Shown here: positions 1 through 5,652 of the stretch, one piece after another | Layout: each line of letters begins with the position of its first letter | Numbering within the stretch: position 1 is the first letter of the stretch | Assembly (NCBI GenBank): GCA_046259385.1 | Contig: JBJYWI010000286.1 | Location: forward strand, 1 to 6,779 | DNA: 6,779 nt | Direction: 5' to 3' | Source of the DNA: CAVWDI01 sp046259385 | GTDB taxonomy: Bacteria; Chloroflexota; Anaerolineae; Anaerolineales; UBA4823 | Translations under genes and position numbers: made by a program | The notes under the pieces: generated by a model | What the model was told of the DNA's origin: nothing | Seen by the model: the letters and a program-made list of their open reading frames with translations, nothing else | Databases searched by the model: none

Positions 1-615
1 CGGGGTATCTCCGCCATATATCATGGTTGGCTCAATCGCCTCCGTCCCGCCAGCGATTACAATATCTGCTGCTCCCCTCCTAATCATCTCCGCACCTTCT
101 CCAACCGCCTGAGTCCCTGCCGCGCATGCGGTAGTGGTAGTGTTATTCGGTCCAAGGCATTGAAATTCTTTAGCGATCTGAAAAGCCGGGACATTTGGGA
201 TACCGCTTGGAACCTGGAAAGGATTCAACCGCTTATATCCTCTCTTTCTCAGAATTTCATTACCATCAACAATGTTCTTAACTCCAGCGACGCCGGTGCC
301 GATCATCACTCCTGCCCGTTCAGGTTCCGGCATAATCCGCGGCAGACCGGCATCATCGACTGCCTGCTGGGCTGCGGCTACTCCCAGTAAGGTCGAGCGG
401 GGAATGCGCCGGACTGTTTTATAGTCCAGATAATCCTCCGGATTAAAATTTTTCACCTCACCAGCAATCTTGCAGGGTAAATCACCAGGATCAAATTGTG
501 TAATAGGACCGATGCCTGACCTACCCTTAACCAACCGATTCCAAAACTCATCAACCGAGTTTCCTAAACAATTAACCGTCCCCATCCCGGTGATTACAAC
601 ACGTGGTCTTTCCAT
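1..615 (-). CDS. fabF: 3-oxoacyl-[acyl-carrier-protein] synthase II (FabF), N-terminal 205 residues, runs off the left edge
   Basis: Condensing enzyme of type II fatty-acid synthesis in the cytosol. It joins malonyl-ACP to an acyl chain carried on an active-site cysteine and releases CO2. Read on the minus strand from ATG 615-613, the frame is open to the window edge. It begins MERPRVVITGMGTVNCLGNS, the usual thiolase-fold first strand of KAS II. At residues 160-170 it has the nucleophile block TTTACAAGTQA, with Cys164 (codon 126-124), matching Cys163 of E. coli FabF. GGTEA follows at residues 188-192. The two catalytic histidines and the rest of the protein (normally about 410 residues) lie outside the window. 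The start is supported by AAAGGA at 627-622, six bases upstream. After GGTEA the sequence reads IEPTMIYGGDTP, where many FabF proteins have a GF..M.AL stretch, so it may be a divergent paralogue. Family assignment is secure. It is transcribed divergently from the patatin gene. Confidence 0.92.
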   Translation of the reverse strand, partial: MERPRVVITGMGTVNCLGNSVDEFWNRLVKGRSGIGPITQFDPGDLPCKIAGEVKNFNPEDYLDYKTVRRIPRSTLLGVAAAQQAVDDAGLPRIMPEPERAGVMIGTGVAGVKNIVDGNEILRKRGYKRLNPFQVPSGIPNVPAFQIAKEFQCLGPNNTTTTACAAGTQAVGEGAEMIRRGAADIVIAGGTEAIEPTMIYGGDTP

Positions 616-649
616 TCAATATCCTTTCGTTATGCAGAGTATAGACAAA

Positions 650-655
650 ATTATA
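650..655 (-). promoter_or_regulatory. Candidate -10 element for fabF
   Basis: The minus strand reads TATAAT here, a perfect -10 consensus, 34 bases before the fabF ATG. This would give a leader of roughly 25-30 bases with room for the AAAGGA ribosome site. I see no convincing -35 hexamer at 16-18 bases spacing, so this is a motif match only. Confidence 0.35.
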
Positions 656-770
656 ATCAAATTTCCTGTATTGAGTTTAAGCAATAGCAGAATTGGAATA
701 ATTGCATTTCTTATTACGGAAGCAATGGGCTTTAATTTTTCTATTATAAAAATCATTTATTAGAAATAAT

Positions 771-776
771 TATAGT
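771..776 (+). promoter_or_regulatory. Candidate -10 element abutting the patatin start (possible leaderless transcript)
   Basis: TATAGT lies five bases before the patatin ATG and there is no purine-rich ribosome site between them. If this hexamer is the -10, transcription would begin at or next to the ATG, giving a leaderless message. The surrounding spacer is very AT-rich and contains other TATA-like strings (for example TATTAT at 742-747), so the match is weak evidence. Confidence 0.2.
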
Positions 777-781
777 TTGAT

Positions 782-1870
782 ATGGGTACGAAATATCCAT
801 TTAAAAATCTTGTCTTCAAGGGCGGTGGGGTTAAAGCATTCGCCTATCATGGAGTCATCGAAATAATGGAAGAAATGGATATCCTGCCCCAAATTGAAAG
901 GGTTGCCGGCACTTCCGCTGGAGCGTTAATTGCTGGGTTACTGAGTTTTAGATTAAGTGCCAGGGAAACGATTGCCCTGATGAAAACGCTTGATTTTTCA
1001 AAAATTGCGGCATCCAGAATTGAGGCGAAAAATATTGACGGGGATCAAATCTCCGATCGAAAAACATCTGGATTCGATCGGTTTTTAGGCGGGTTGGATA
1101 CTCTGCGCAGGTTTATAAATCATTACGGAATGAGGTCATATACCCCTTTCCATAACTGGATCAAGCAAACAATTGGTTTATTAACCAATGGGAAGCAAAA
1201 TGCATCATTTTCGGATTTAAAGGAACAGGAATGCCGTGACTTGTATATTGTCGCTGCAAATCTCTCCACCAAGCGCGAAACAATATTTTCATATGAAACG
1301 ACCCCCGATGTCGCGGTTGCAGATGCAATACTGCTTTCAAGTTCTCTGCCAATTTTTTTCGAAGCGCCTTTATTTGATGGTAAAAATTTGGGAGAGGGAG
1401 ACTATTACATTGATGGCGGTGTCTTGGCAAATTATCCCATACATATTTTTGACGATATAAGATATGTCGGATTTTCTAAACATTTCCGCCACGGAATTAA
1501 CTGGGAGACCCTCGGTTGCAGATTGTTTACACCACCAGAATGTCCTGAAGAAGATGGTTCGATCAACCATATTCTCGGTTTTTTTGAGAATTTATTTGAT
1601 ATGTATGCCAGAGGGCAGGAAATTGGAGTGGAAGGCAGTCTGGTTAATCAATTAAGATCGATAAATATCAGCAATTGCTGTATTTCAACGACTGATTTTG
1701 AGATCATTCCCAACCCTGAAAATGAAAAATATAGGCAACTAACTGAATCTGGCAGACAGGCTACATTGGAGTTCCTGGAGGATTACATCTTACCAGTTGA
1801 CAAATTTTATAAGTTAAAAGCCGCATGGGTGGAAGCGAATAAGAAATTAACTGGATGGTTAAAGTTATGA
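782..1870 (+). CDS. Patatin-like phospholipase (lipid acyl hydrolase), 362 aa
   Basis: Predicted serine acyl hydrolase with a Ser-Asp dyad that cleaves fatty acids from phospholipids or other acyl lipids. The patatin landmarks appear in order. An oxyanion-hole loop GGGVK lies at residues 14-18, preceded by NLVFK. The nucleophile elbow GTSAG at residues 43-47 gives catalytic Ser45. IDGGVLANYP at residues 210-219 gives catalytic Asp211. The residue after GGGVK is Ala19, where Gly is more usual. No signal peptide or membrane helix is evident, so it is probably cytosolic or peripheral at the membrane. The C-terminal 140 residues show no motif I recognise. The ATG at 782 places the first strand where the family has it, but no Shine-Dalgarno sequence precedes it. 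Neighbours are fabF (divergent) and a glycosyltransferase 457 bp downstream. No nucleotide cyclase or other defence gene is adjacent, so housekeeping lipid turnover is more likely than a CapV-type role. The substrate cannot be read from the sequence. Confidence 0.9.
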   Translation: MGTKYPFKNLVFKGGGVKAFAYHGVIEIMEEMDILPQIERVAGTSAGALIAGLLSFRLSARETIALMKTLDFSKIAASRIEAKNIDGDQISDRKTSGFDRFLGGLDTLRRFINHYGMRSYTPFHNWIKQTIGLLTNGKQNASFSDLKEQECRDLYIVAANLSTKRETIFSYETTPDVAVADAILLSSSLPIFFEAPLFDGKNLGEGDYYIDGGVLANYPIHIFDDIRYVGFSKHFRHGINWETLGCRLFTPPECPEEDGSINHILGFFENLFDMYARGQEIGVEGSLVNQLRSINISNCCISTTDFEIIPNPENEKYRQLTESGRQATLEFLEDYILPVDKFYKLKAAWVEANKKLTGWLKL

Positions 1871-2327
1871 TAATTTCAAAACGGGTACTTATTACAATTT
1901 GTGAATGACTTTGATGATAATTTCGGAGCTGGAAAATTCACAACTGCATGAATTCAGCGGTAATAGAATTTCTGTGATATAGACGACTGCTGGTCTGAGT
2001 TTACAGCGTTTACAATTGCGAAATTTATTTGCAGCGAAAGACCGGTGAATTATCTGGCGAATTCCACACCCTTTTTTCAAATGTCACTAGTTGAAAACCT
2101 GAACAATTCTCTTAATGTTGAGACACGTTAACTCTACATATATATTCCTACTGCGATACGACATCCACTTCAATTCACCCAATCTGATCAAGCCACATTT
2201 CTCCTGGATCTGACGGTTATTCCACCCCTTTTTAAAAAATAGGACTAAATACTTTAGATGTATAATTCGCGGAACAACAGGTTGGAAAAATCAATAATTT
2301 TTTATATTTCGATGGAAATTAAAGCTT
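1871..2327. other. Non-coding gap between patatin and glycosyltransferase genes
   Basis: No convincing gene lies in these 457 bases. A 62-codon minus-strand frame (2080-1892) begins at TTG with no ribosome site and has a cysteine- and lysine-rich sequence unlike a known family. The gap holds an 8-bp inverted repeat, TTGTGAAT (1899-1906) and ATTCACAA (1936-1943), and a 7-bp one, TTTTCAA (2074-2080) and TTGAAAA (2091-2097). Neither is followed by a T-run, so neither is a clear terminator. The right part carries the candidate promoter for the next gene. Confidence 0.6.
2261..2266 (+). promoter_or_regulatory. Candidate -10 element for the glycosyltransferase gene
   Basis: Perfect TATAAT, preceded by TG, 61 bases upstream of the TTG start. 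No good -35 is seen at standard spacing. If used, it leaves a leader of about 55 bases that would include the short ORF at 2312-2335. Confidence 0.35.
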
Positions 2328-4148
2328 TTGAATAAGATTGATTTTAAAAATACCCCTTTTACTCGGGGTGTTTCAGGCATATCTCTGGTATTCCTTCTCC
2401 TCGCGCTGGCTTTTCTATTGCCTCGAATGTTTGGACTCGATCAATTTGTAACAACCGATGAAGTCCCTTGGTTGGTCCGATCGGCAAATTTTTACTATGC
2501 CCTCGGGCAAAGGGATTTTGAAGAAACATACATCGCCGAACATCCAGGCGTTATCACAATGTGGATTGAAAGTGTGGTGTACCTGATTGAATTCCCTCAA
2601 TACCGTGGTTTTGGTCAGGGTTATTTTGACAGCGATAAATATGCCCAGTTTGAAGAATTTATCACATCAGTGGGAGTCGATCCACATAACATACTTATTA
2701 AAAGCCGGATGTCAACTGTTATTGTCAATACCTTTATATTACTGATTTCATTTTATTTCGCCCGCCTGCTTGTGGGTACAAAACCGGCGATTTTCTCATT
2801 CTTGCTGATAGCCTTTGACCCGTTCCACATTGCAGTCACCCGACTTGCCCACCTTGATGGACTTACAAGCAGTTTCCTGTTTCTCTCACTGCTGTCATTT
2901 TTGGCATATTTACAGAACAGAGGGAAAAGAGTTTATCTTGGAATATCAGCAGTATCCGCCAGCCTGGCTTGGTTAGAAAAACTTAATGGCTTGATAATCC
3001 TTCCAGTGATAATAACATTGAGCTTTATAAATTATTTCAGCGAAAAAAATTTTTTATTAAGCACAAATTCCAACTCATTCTCATTGATCATAAAGCGAGT
3101 CCTAAAACCGCTTTTTACCTGGGTAATTGTTTTTATTGTGGCTGTTTTAATTCTATTTCCGGCAGCTTGGGAAAATCCCTTTGGCACATTATCGAAATTG
3201 ACAGTCTCACCGCTCCTGGTTGGTAATATCATACCAACCCAACGTGTGGAAGGGATACTGTTACCAACCGAAAGCGAAAACAATCCAATTGAAATAATTG
3301 GATCGCTTTTCAGAAATAACAACCAGTTAATTTTTCTATCACAATCGTCCCAGTTTTATCTAAGATATATAAAGGGTTACCTCGGTCGGGCAACACCCTT
3401 GATTTTGATTGGTTTGGCTGCGGCTGCTTTTGGATACTTATTCAAATTAAGCATATTTGAAAAAAGAGCTGTCCACCGGGTTGTCCTTTATTTATTTTTA
3501 TTCTGGTTGATTTACACTATCTTCGTAACTTTGGCTAGTAAATCTTCCCCCAAGTATTATCTATCGGTTTTCCCAGTGTTAGATTTTGTCGCAGGTCTGG
3601 GGTTGTTTTCTATTGTTAATCATTTCACCAGCCAATCAAAATTTTTTGGCAAGAAGAATATCAGCACAGTGCTGCTTTTGATAATAGTCATATTACAAAC
3701 TGTGCTGTCTATAAGAACCTACCCTTATTATTCGACCTATTTCAACTTTCTCAGGCGTGTTTGGAGTGAGTCAGGAGAAATTCAGTTCGCTGGTTCGGGT
3801 GAGGGATTGGATCAGGCTGCCCGATATTTAAACCAGAAACCAGATGCAGAATCGCTCCAGGTAATGTCCTGGTACGGCATTGGCCCATTTTCATATTTTT
3901 TTAAAGGAAAAACGCAACCTCTTTTCTCCTACATTTGGAGCGAGGACCAGATATCGATATTGAAGGATATGGATTACCTGGTCATTTATTCGAGTCAATG
4001 GATGCGAAATATGCCGCTCGGCCTTCTAAACCATCTTGAGAATGTCGAGCCCGAACACACTATTTGGATTGATGGGATTGAATTTGCGCGTATTTTTAAT
4101 GTAAAGAATTTACCCCCGGAAGTTTATCAACCATATAATCCAGAATAA
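2328..4148 (+). CDS. Glycosyltransferase family 39-type (GT-C fold) multi-pass membrane protein, 606 aa
   Basis: Predicted integral-membrane sugar transferase of the GT-C superfamily (PMT/ArnT relatives), which move a sugar from a polyprenyl-phosphate donor to an acceptor on the outer face of the membrane. The first helix is at about residues 14-34. It is followed by a loop with TTDE at 42-45, matching the acidic catalytic motif of this fold, and EHPGV at 71-75, resembling the conserved HPP block. Further hydrophobic helices lie near 130-148, 152-170, 179-195, 202-236, 262-280, 355-374, 383-402, 410-430 and 445-462. After them comes a soluble C-terminal part with GSGEGLDQAARYLN at 489-502, a pattern I associate with Chloroflexota members of this family. 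The start is TTG at 2328. No in-frame ATG occurs before Met34, which lies at the end of helix 1, and a stop at 2295-2297 limits extension. The nearest ribosome-like site is a weak GGA 11 bases upstream. Donor and acceptor are unknown. Confidence 0.85.
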   Translation: MNKIDFKNTPFTRGVSGISLVFLLLALAFLLPRMFGLDQFVTTDEVPWLVRSANFYYALGQRDFEETYIAEHPGVITMWIESVVYLIEFPQYRGFGQGYFDSDKYAQFEEFITSVGVDPHNILIKSRMSTVIVNTFILLISFYFARLLVGTKPAIFSFLLIAFDPFHIAVTRLAHLDGLTSSFLFLSLLSFLAYLQNRGKRVYLGISAVSASLAWLEKLNGLIILPVIITLSFINYFSEKNFLLSTNSNSFSLIIKRVLKPLFTWVIVFIVAVLILFPAAWENPFGTLSKLTVSPLLVGNIIPTQRVEGILLPTESENNPIEIIGSLFRNNNQLIFLSQSSQFYLRYIKGYLGRATPLILIGLAAAAFGYLFKLSIFEKRAVHRVVLYLFLFWLIYTIFVTLASKSSPKYYLSVFPVLDFVAGLGLFSIVNHFTSQSKFFGKKNISTVLLLIIVILQTVLSIRTYPYYSTYFNFLRRVWSESGEIQFAGSGEGLDQAARYLNQKPDAESLQVMSWYGIGPFSYFFKGKTQPLFSYIWSEDQISILKDMDYLVIYSSQWMRNMPLGLLNHLENVEPEHTIWIDGIEFARIFNVKNLPPEVYQPYNPE

Positions 4149-4174
4149 ATTCTATATGATACTTATTCAAGGAA

Positions 4175-4306
4175 ATGGGAGTAGACAACAAAAATCCTGC
4201 CCAAATACTTAAAATTGTTCATTCGGCAAATTCGAATCTTCACCTCAAGATTTTTGCGGGATTAATCAAAAAGGATCAACCTGATTTTCATCAAAAGTAT
4301 GCCTGA
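4175..4306 (+). CDS. Possible 43-aa hypothetical ORF just after the glycosyltransferase
   Basis: An ATG-to-TGA frame of 43 codons starts 27 bases after the glycosyltransferase stop, on the same strand. The product begins MGVDNKNPAQILKI and contains an alternating charged and hydrophobic middle with many Lys, Asn and His. There is no membrane helix, signal peptide or family I recognise. AAGGA is present but abuts the ATG with only one base between, which is too close for normal initiation. Its length is within what chance allows in this AT-rich DNA, so treat it as unproven. Confidence 0.18.
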   Translation: MGVDNKNPAQILKIVHSANSNLHLKIFAGLIKKDQPDFHQKYA

Positions 4307-4421
4307 AACTGAAACGACCAGCTACTAGCTATAATCCCTTCGAAAATCACATTAAATTTTCCATTCTCCTCTTTCACCTGCGATATCGCGCGCTAGTATT
4401 CATTTGCTGGAATCACTGAAA

Positions 4422-4868
4422 TTATCTGGATAAGATGATCACTGGAATAATACGATCCGTTTTTCTTTGGTATTCTGCATAAAAAGGATATCTTTCAGTC
4501 ATCCGGTTAAATAAAAGGGAACGCTCTGGTTCTTGAACAACAACGGCATTAGCAACAAATTCTTCTTTGCCCAGTTCCACTTTCACTTTTGGATTTGTTA
4601 CTAAGTTATAGTACCAATCTGGATTGCTCTGTGCGCCGCCTTTGGAAGCGATGATCACAAACCGATCTCCATCTTGCAGGTAAATGAGAGGAATAATATG
4701 TTTGTTTCCGGATTTCGCTCCGGTGGTATGCAGCAGGAGCAGGGATTTATCGCGAAAAAAACCGCCTACTTGCCCGTTATTCGCTCTGAACTCTTCGATT
4801 ACTGCCAGGTTGCGATTTTTTGTTTTGCCCAAAATTCTTTTAATTACTTGGGTAATCCTACTCATCAT
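4422..4868 (-). CDS. DDN/DUF385-family deazaflavin (F420)-dependent nitroreductase-like protein, 148 aa
   Basis: Small split-barrel flavin/deazaflavin protein. Characterised relatives, such as mycobacterial Ddn, use reduced coenzyme F420 to reduce quinones or nitro compounds at the membrane surface. Family features visible are FRANNGQVGG at residues 27-36, LLLLHTTGAKSG at 43-54, PLIYLQDGDR at 60-69 and ASKGGAQSNPDWYYNL at 74-89. These strings form the cofactor-binding face. TNPKVKVELG at 91-100 and a C-terminal YQRKTDRIIPVI at 133-144 follow. The length matches the family. Translation starts at one of two adjacent ATG codons (4868 or 4865). No Shine-Dalgarno sequence precedes either; the nearest upstream promoter-like string is TATTAC on the minus strand. 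It is convergent with the glycosyltransferase gene and lies downstream of, but well separated from, the small membrane gene. F420 use is inferred from the family, and no F420 biosynthesis gene is in view. Confidence 0.88.
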   Translation of the reverse strand: MMSRITQVIKRILGKTKNRNLAVIEEFRANNGQVGGFFRDKSLLLLHTTGAKSGNKHIIPLIYLQDGDRFVIIASKGGAQSNPDWYYNLVTNPKVKVELGKEEFVANAVVVQEPERSLLFNRMTERYPFYAEYQRKTDRIIPVIILSR

Positions 4869-5057
4869 TCAGAGATGTAATAAATTTCAACCATAGGGGC
4901 AATTTGTTCTATCAAAACGATATTTCTGCAGATACTGATATGCCACGCGCACTTATTTCAAACCAGTCTCCATTCTACTAAGGGAACTCGTTAATAAACC
5001 AATTCCCCAAACCACATCCAATCCAAATTACCTGATCTGAGCTTCTCCACTTCAGTT

Positions 5058-5190
5058 CTGGTTTGCATACAGTATACAGTCCATTTACACTTTAATTCAG
5101 GATGTGGACGGAGGGGCTAATTGCTGATATCGATTCCGATTGACACATCCTGATTTCTTAAAAACTGGTTTGTATACCCCATTTAATTCA
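5058..5190 (+). repeat. Diverged direct repeat pair (5058-5099 and 5165-5190)
   Basis: The first copy has CTGGTTTGCATAC at 5058-5070, then CCATTT at 5081-5086 and TTAATTCA at 5092-5099. The second has CTGGTTTGTATAC at 5165-5177, then CCATTTAATTCA at 5179-5190, so the same blocks recur in the same order with shorter spacers. The second copy ends one base before the stop codon of the small membrane gene. It may reflect an old local duplication; I recognise no known repeat family. Confidence 0.4.
5097..5153. repeat. 10-bp perfect inverted repeat
   Basis: TCAGGATGTG (5097-5106) and CACATCCTGA (5144-5153) are exact reverse complements separated by 37 bases. The arms sit between the two copies of the direct repeat, downstream of the small membrane gene. 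The loop is long and there is no T-run, so it is not a standard intrinsic terminator. Confidence 0.4.
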
Positions 5191-5191
5191 T

Positions 5192-5356
5192 TTACCCGCT
5201 CCTTGAAATGATCGCCGCAACCAGGAGGCCAAGACCCAATCCTGCCAGCATACTCCCGACGAAAGCCAGGGCGGATTCCGGCAGGAAAAAGAATCCTGCA
5301 CCTAAACCAAGCAGCAGACCCCCTCCGACAGCCCAGGAACTCTTATCTTTTATCAT
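5192..5356 (-). CDS. Small glycine-rich two-helix membrane protein, 54 aa
   Basis: A minus-strand frame of 54 codons starts at ATG 5356-5354 and ends at TAA 5194-5192. Translation gives a polar N-terminus (MIKDKSSW) and a first hydrophobic glycine-rich helix at about residues 9-25 (GGGLLLGLGAGFFFL). A short turn, PESA, follows at 26-29. The second helix spans about 31-50 (SMLAGLGLGLLVAAII), and the tail SRSG ends the protein. A strong Shine-Dalgarno, TAGGAG at 5370-5365, sits eight bases before the ATG, and a TATAAT lies 34 bases upstream. These signals, plus a base composition richer than the flanks, argue for a real gene. Positive residues at both ends suggest a hairpin with both termini in the cytoplasm. 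The function is unknown; glycine-spaced helices suggest tight helix packing or oligomerisation. Confidence 0.72.
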   Translation of the reverse strand: MIKDKSSWAVGGGLLLGLGAGFFFLPESALAFVGSMLAGLGLGLLVAAIISRSG

Positions 5357-5364
5357 TTATCGTT

Positions 5365-5370
5365 CTCCTA
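5365..5370 (-). promoter_or_regulatory. Ribosome binding site of the small membrane protein gene
   Basis: The minus strand reads TAGGAG followed by eight bases and then ATG. It is the best Shine-Dalgarno match in the window and is the main reason for accepting this short frame and its start. Confidence 0.65.
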
Positions 5371-5390
5371 AAAATGCGAGTGTCTAATAT

Positions 5391-5396
5391 ATTATA
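5391..5396 (-). promoter_or_regulatory. Candidate -10 element for the small membrane protein gene
   Basis: The minus strand reads TATAAT, 34 bases before the ATG. This is the same distance as the candidate -10 before fabF and close to that before the NmrA-like gene. No clear -35 is seen at standard spacing. Confidence 0.35.
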
Positions 5397-5486
5397 AGGG
5401 CAAATAAATCAAGAAAAATATTTCAAAACCTAAACCAATTTTAAAAAATGATTGCGTGTATGGCGGATATGGATGACCCATGTACA

Positions 5487-5612
5487 TTAAACGCGCCGGA
5501 CTTCAGCTTGGTTCCAGTTTCGCTCAACTAGTACACAGTGAATTCTTGGCGGAGTCTCTCCTGCTAAGTCACCTTCGCTATGAACTAATGTCACATCAAC
5601 CACCCGGATCAC
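5487..5612 (-). CDS. Doubtful 41-aa ORF between the NmrA-like and small membrane genes
   Basis: A minus-strand frame from GTG 5612-5610 to TAA 5489-5487 gives a soluble-looking peptide beginning IRVVDVTLVHSEGDLAGE after the start and ending WNQAEVRRV. It lies 40 bases after the NmrA-like stop, on the same strand. No Shine-Dalgarno precedes the GTG, and the frame could extend upstream only a further nine codons before a stop. The composition looks protein-like, but I recognise no family. It could be a small gene, the tail of a decayed gene, or chance. Confidence 0.15.
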   Translation of the reverse strand: MIRVVDVTLVHSEGDLAGETPPRIHCVLVERNWNQAEVRRV

Positions 5613-5652
5613 AAGATTGTTATTAATTCGTAAAGAAATTCAAAGTCGTATT

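Larger units (their letters stand above)
4869..5191. other. Non-coding gap with diverged repeats
   Basis: These 323 bases contain no open frame longer than a few tens of codons with a plausible start on either strand. They hold the direct repeat at 5058-5190 and the inverted repeat at 5097-5153 listed separately. A third copy of the core CTGGTTTG occurs on the minus strand near 4960. No T-run terminator was identified. Confidence 0.55.

Noticed and set aside
160..763. Plus-strand open frames opposite fabF and in the divergent spacer (160-390 and 470-763)
   Set aside because: The first lies wholly and the second partly antisense to a clear fabF reading frame. Their sequences resemble no protein family and they lack ribosome sites.
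782..1870. Patatin gene as a CapV-type effector of a CBASS or similar antiphage system
   Set aside because: No cyclic-nucleotide synthase, ubiquitin-like-transfer gene or other defence partner is adjacent. The neighbours are fabF and a glycosyltransferase in separate units.
1892..2080. 62-codon minus-strand frame in the gap after the patatin gene
   Set aside because: It starts at TTG without a ribosome site, and its composition is not that of a recognisable protein.
2180..2215. Good Shine-Dalgarno-like AGGAGAA before an ATG on the minus strand near 2207
   Set aside because: The frame that follows stops after seven codons and no alternative frame extends usefully.
4250..4271. TTTTTG and CAAAAA arms as an intrinsic terminator between the convergent genes
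   Set aside because: The stem is only six AT-rich base pairs around a ten-base loop, without a GC-rich core, so it would be very weak.
4380..4389. GCGATATCGC palindrome just past the DDN-family stop
   Set aside because: A single 10-bp palindrome with no T-run and no promoter nearby; chance is sufficient.
5448..5531. 27-codon plus-strand ATG frame
   Set aside because: No ribosome site, very short, and no recognisable sequence.
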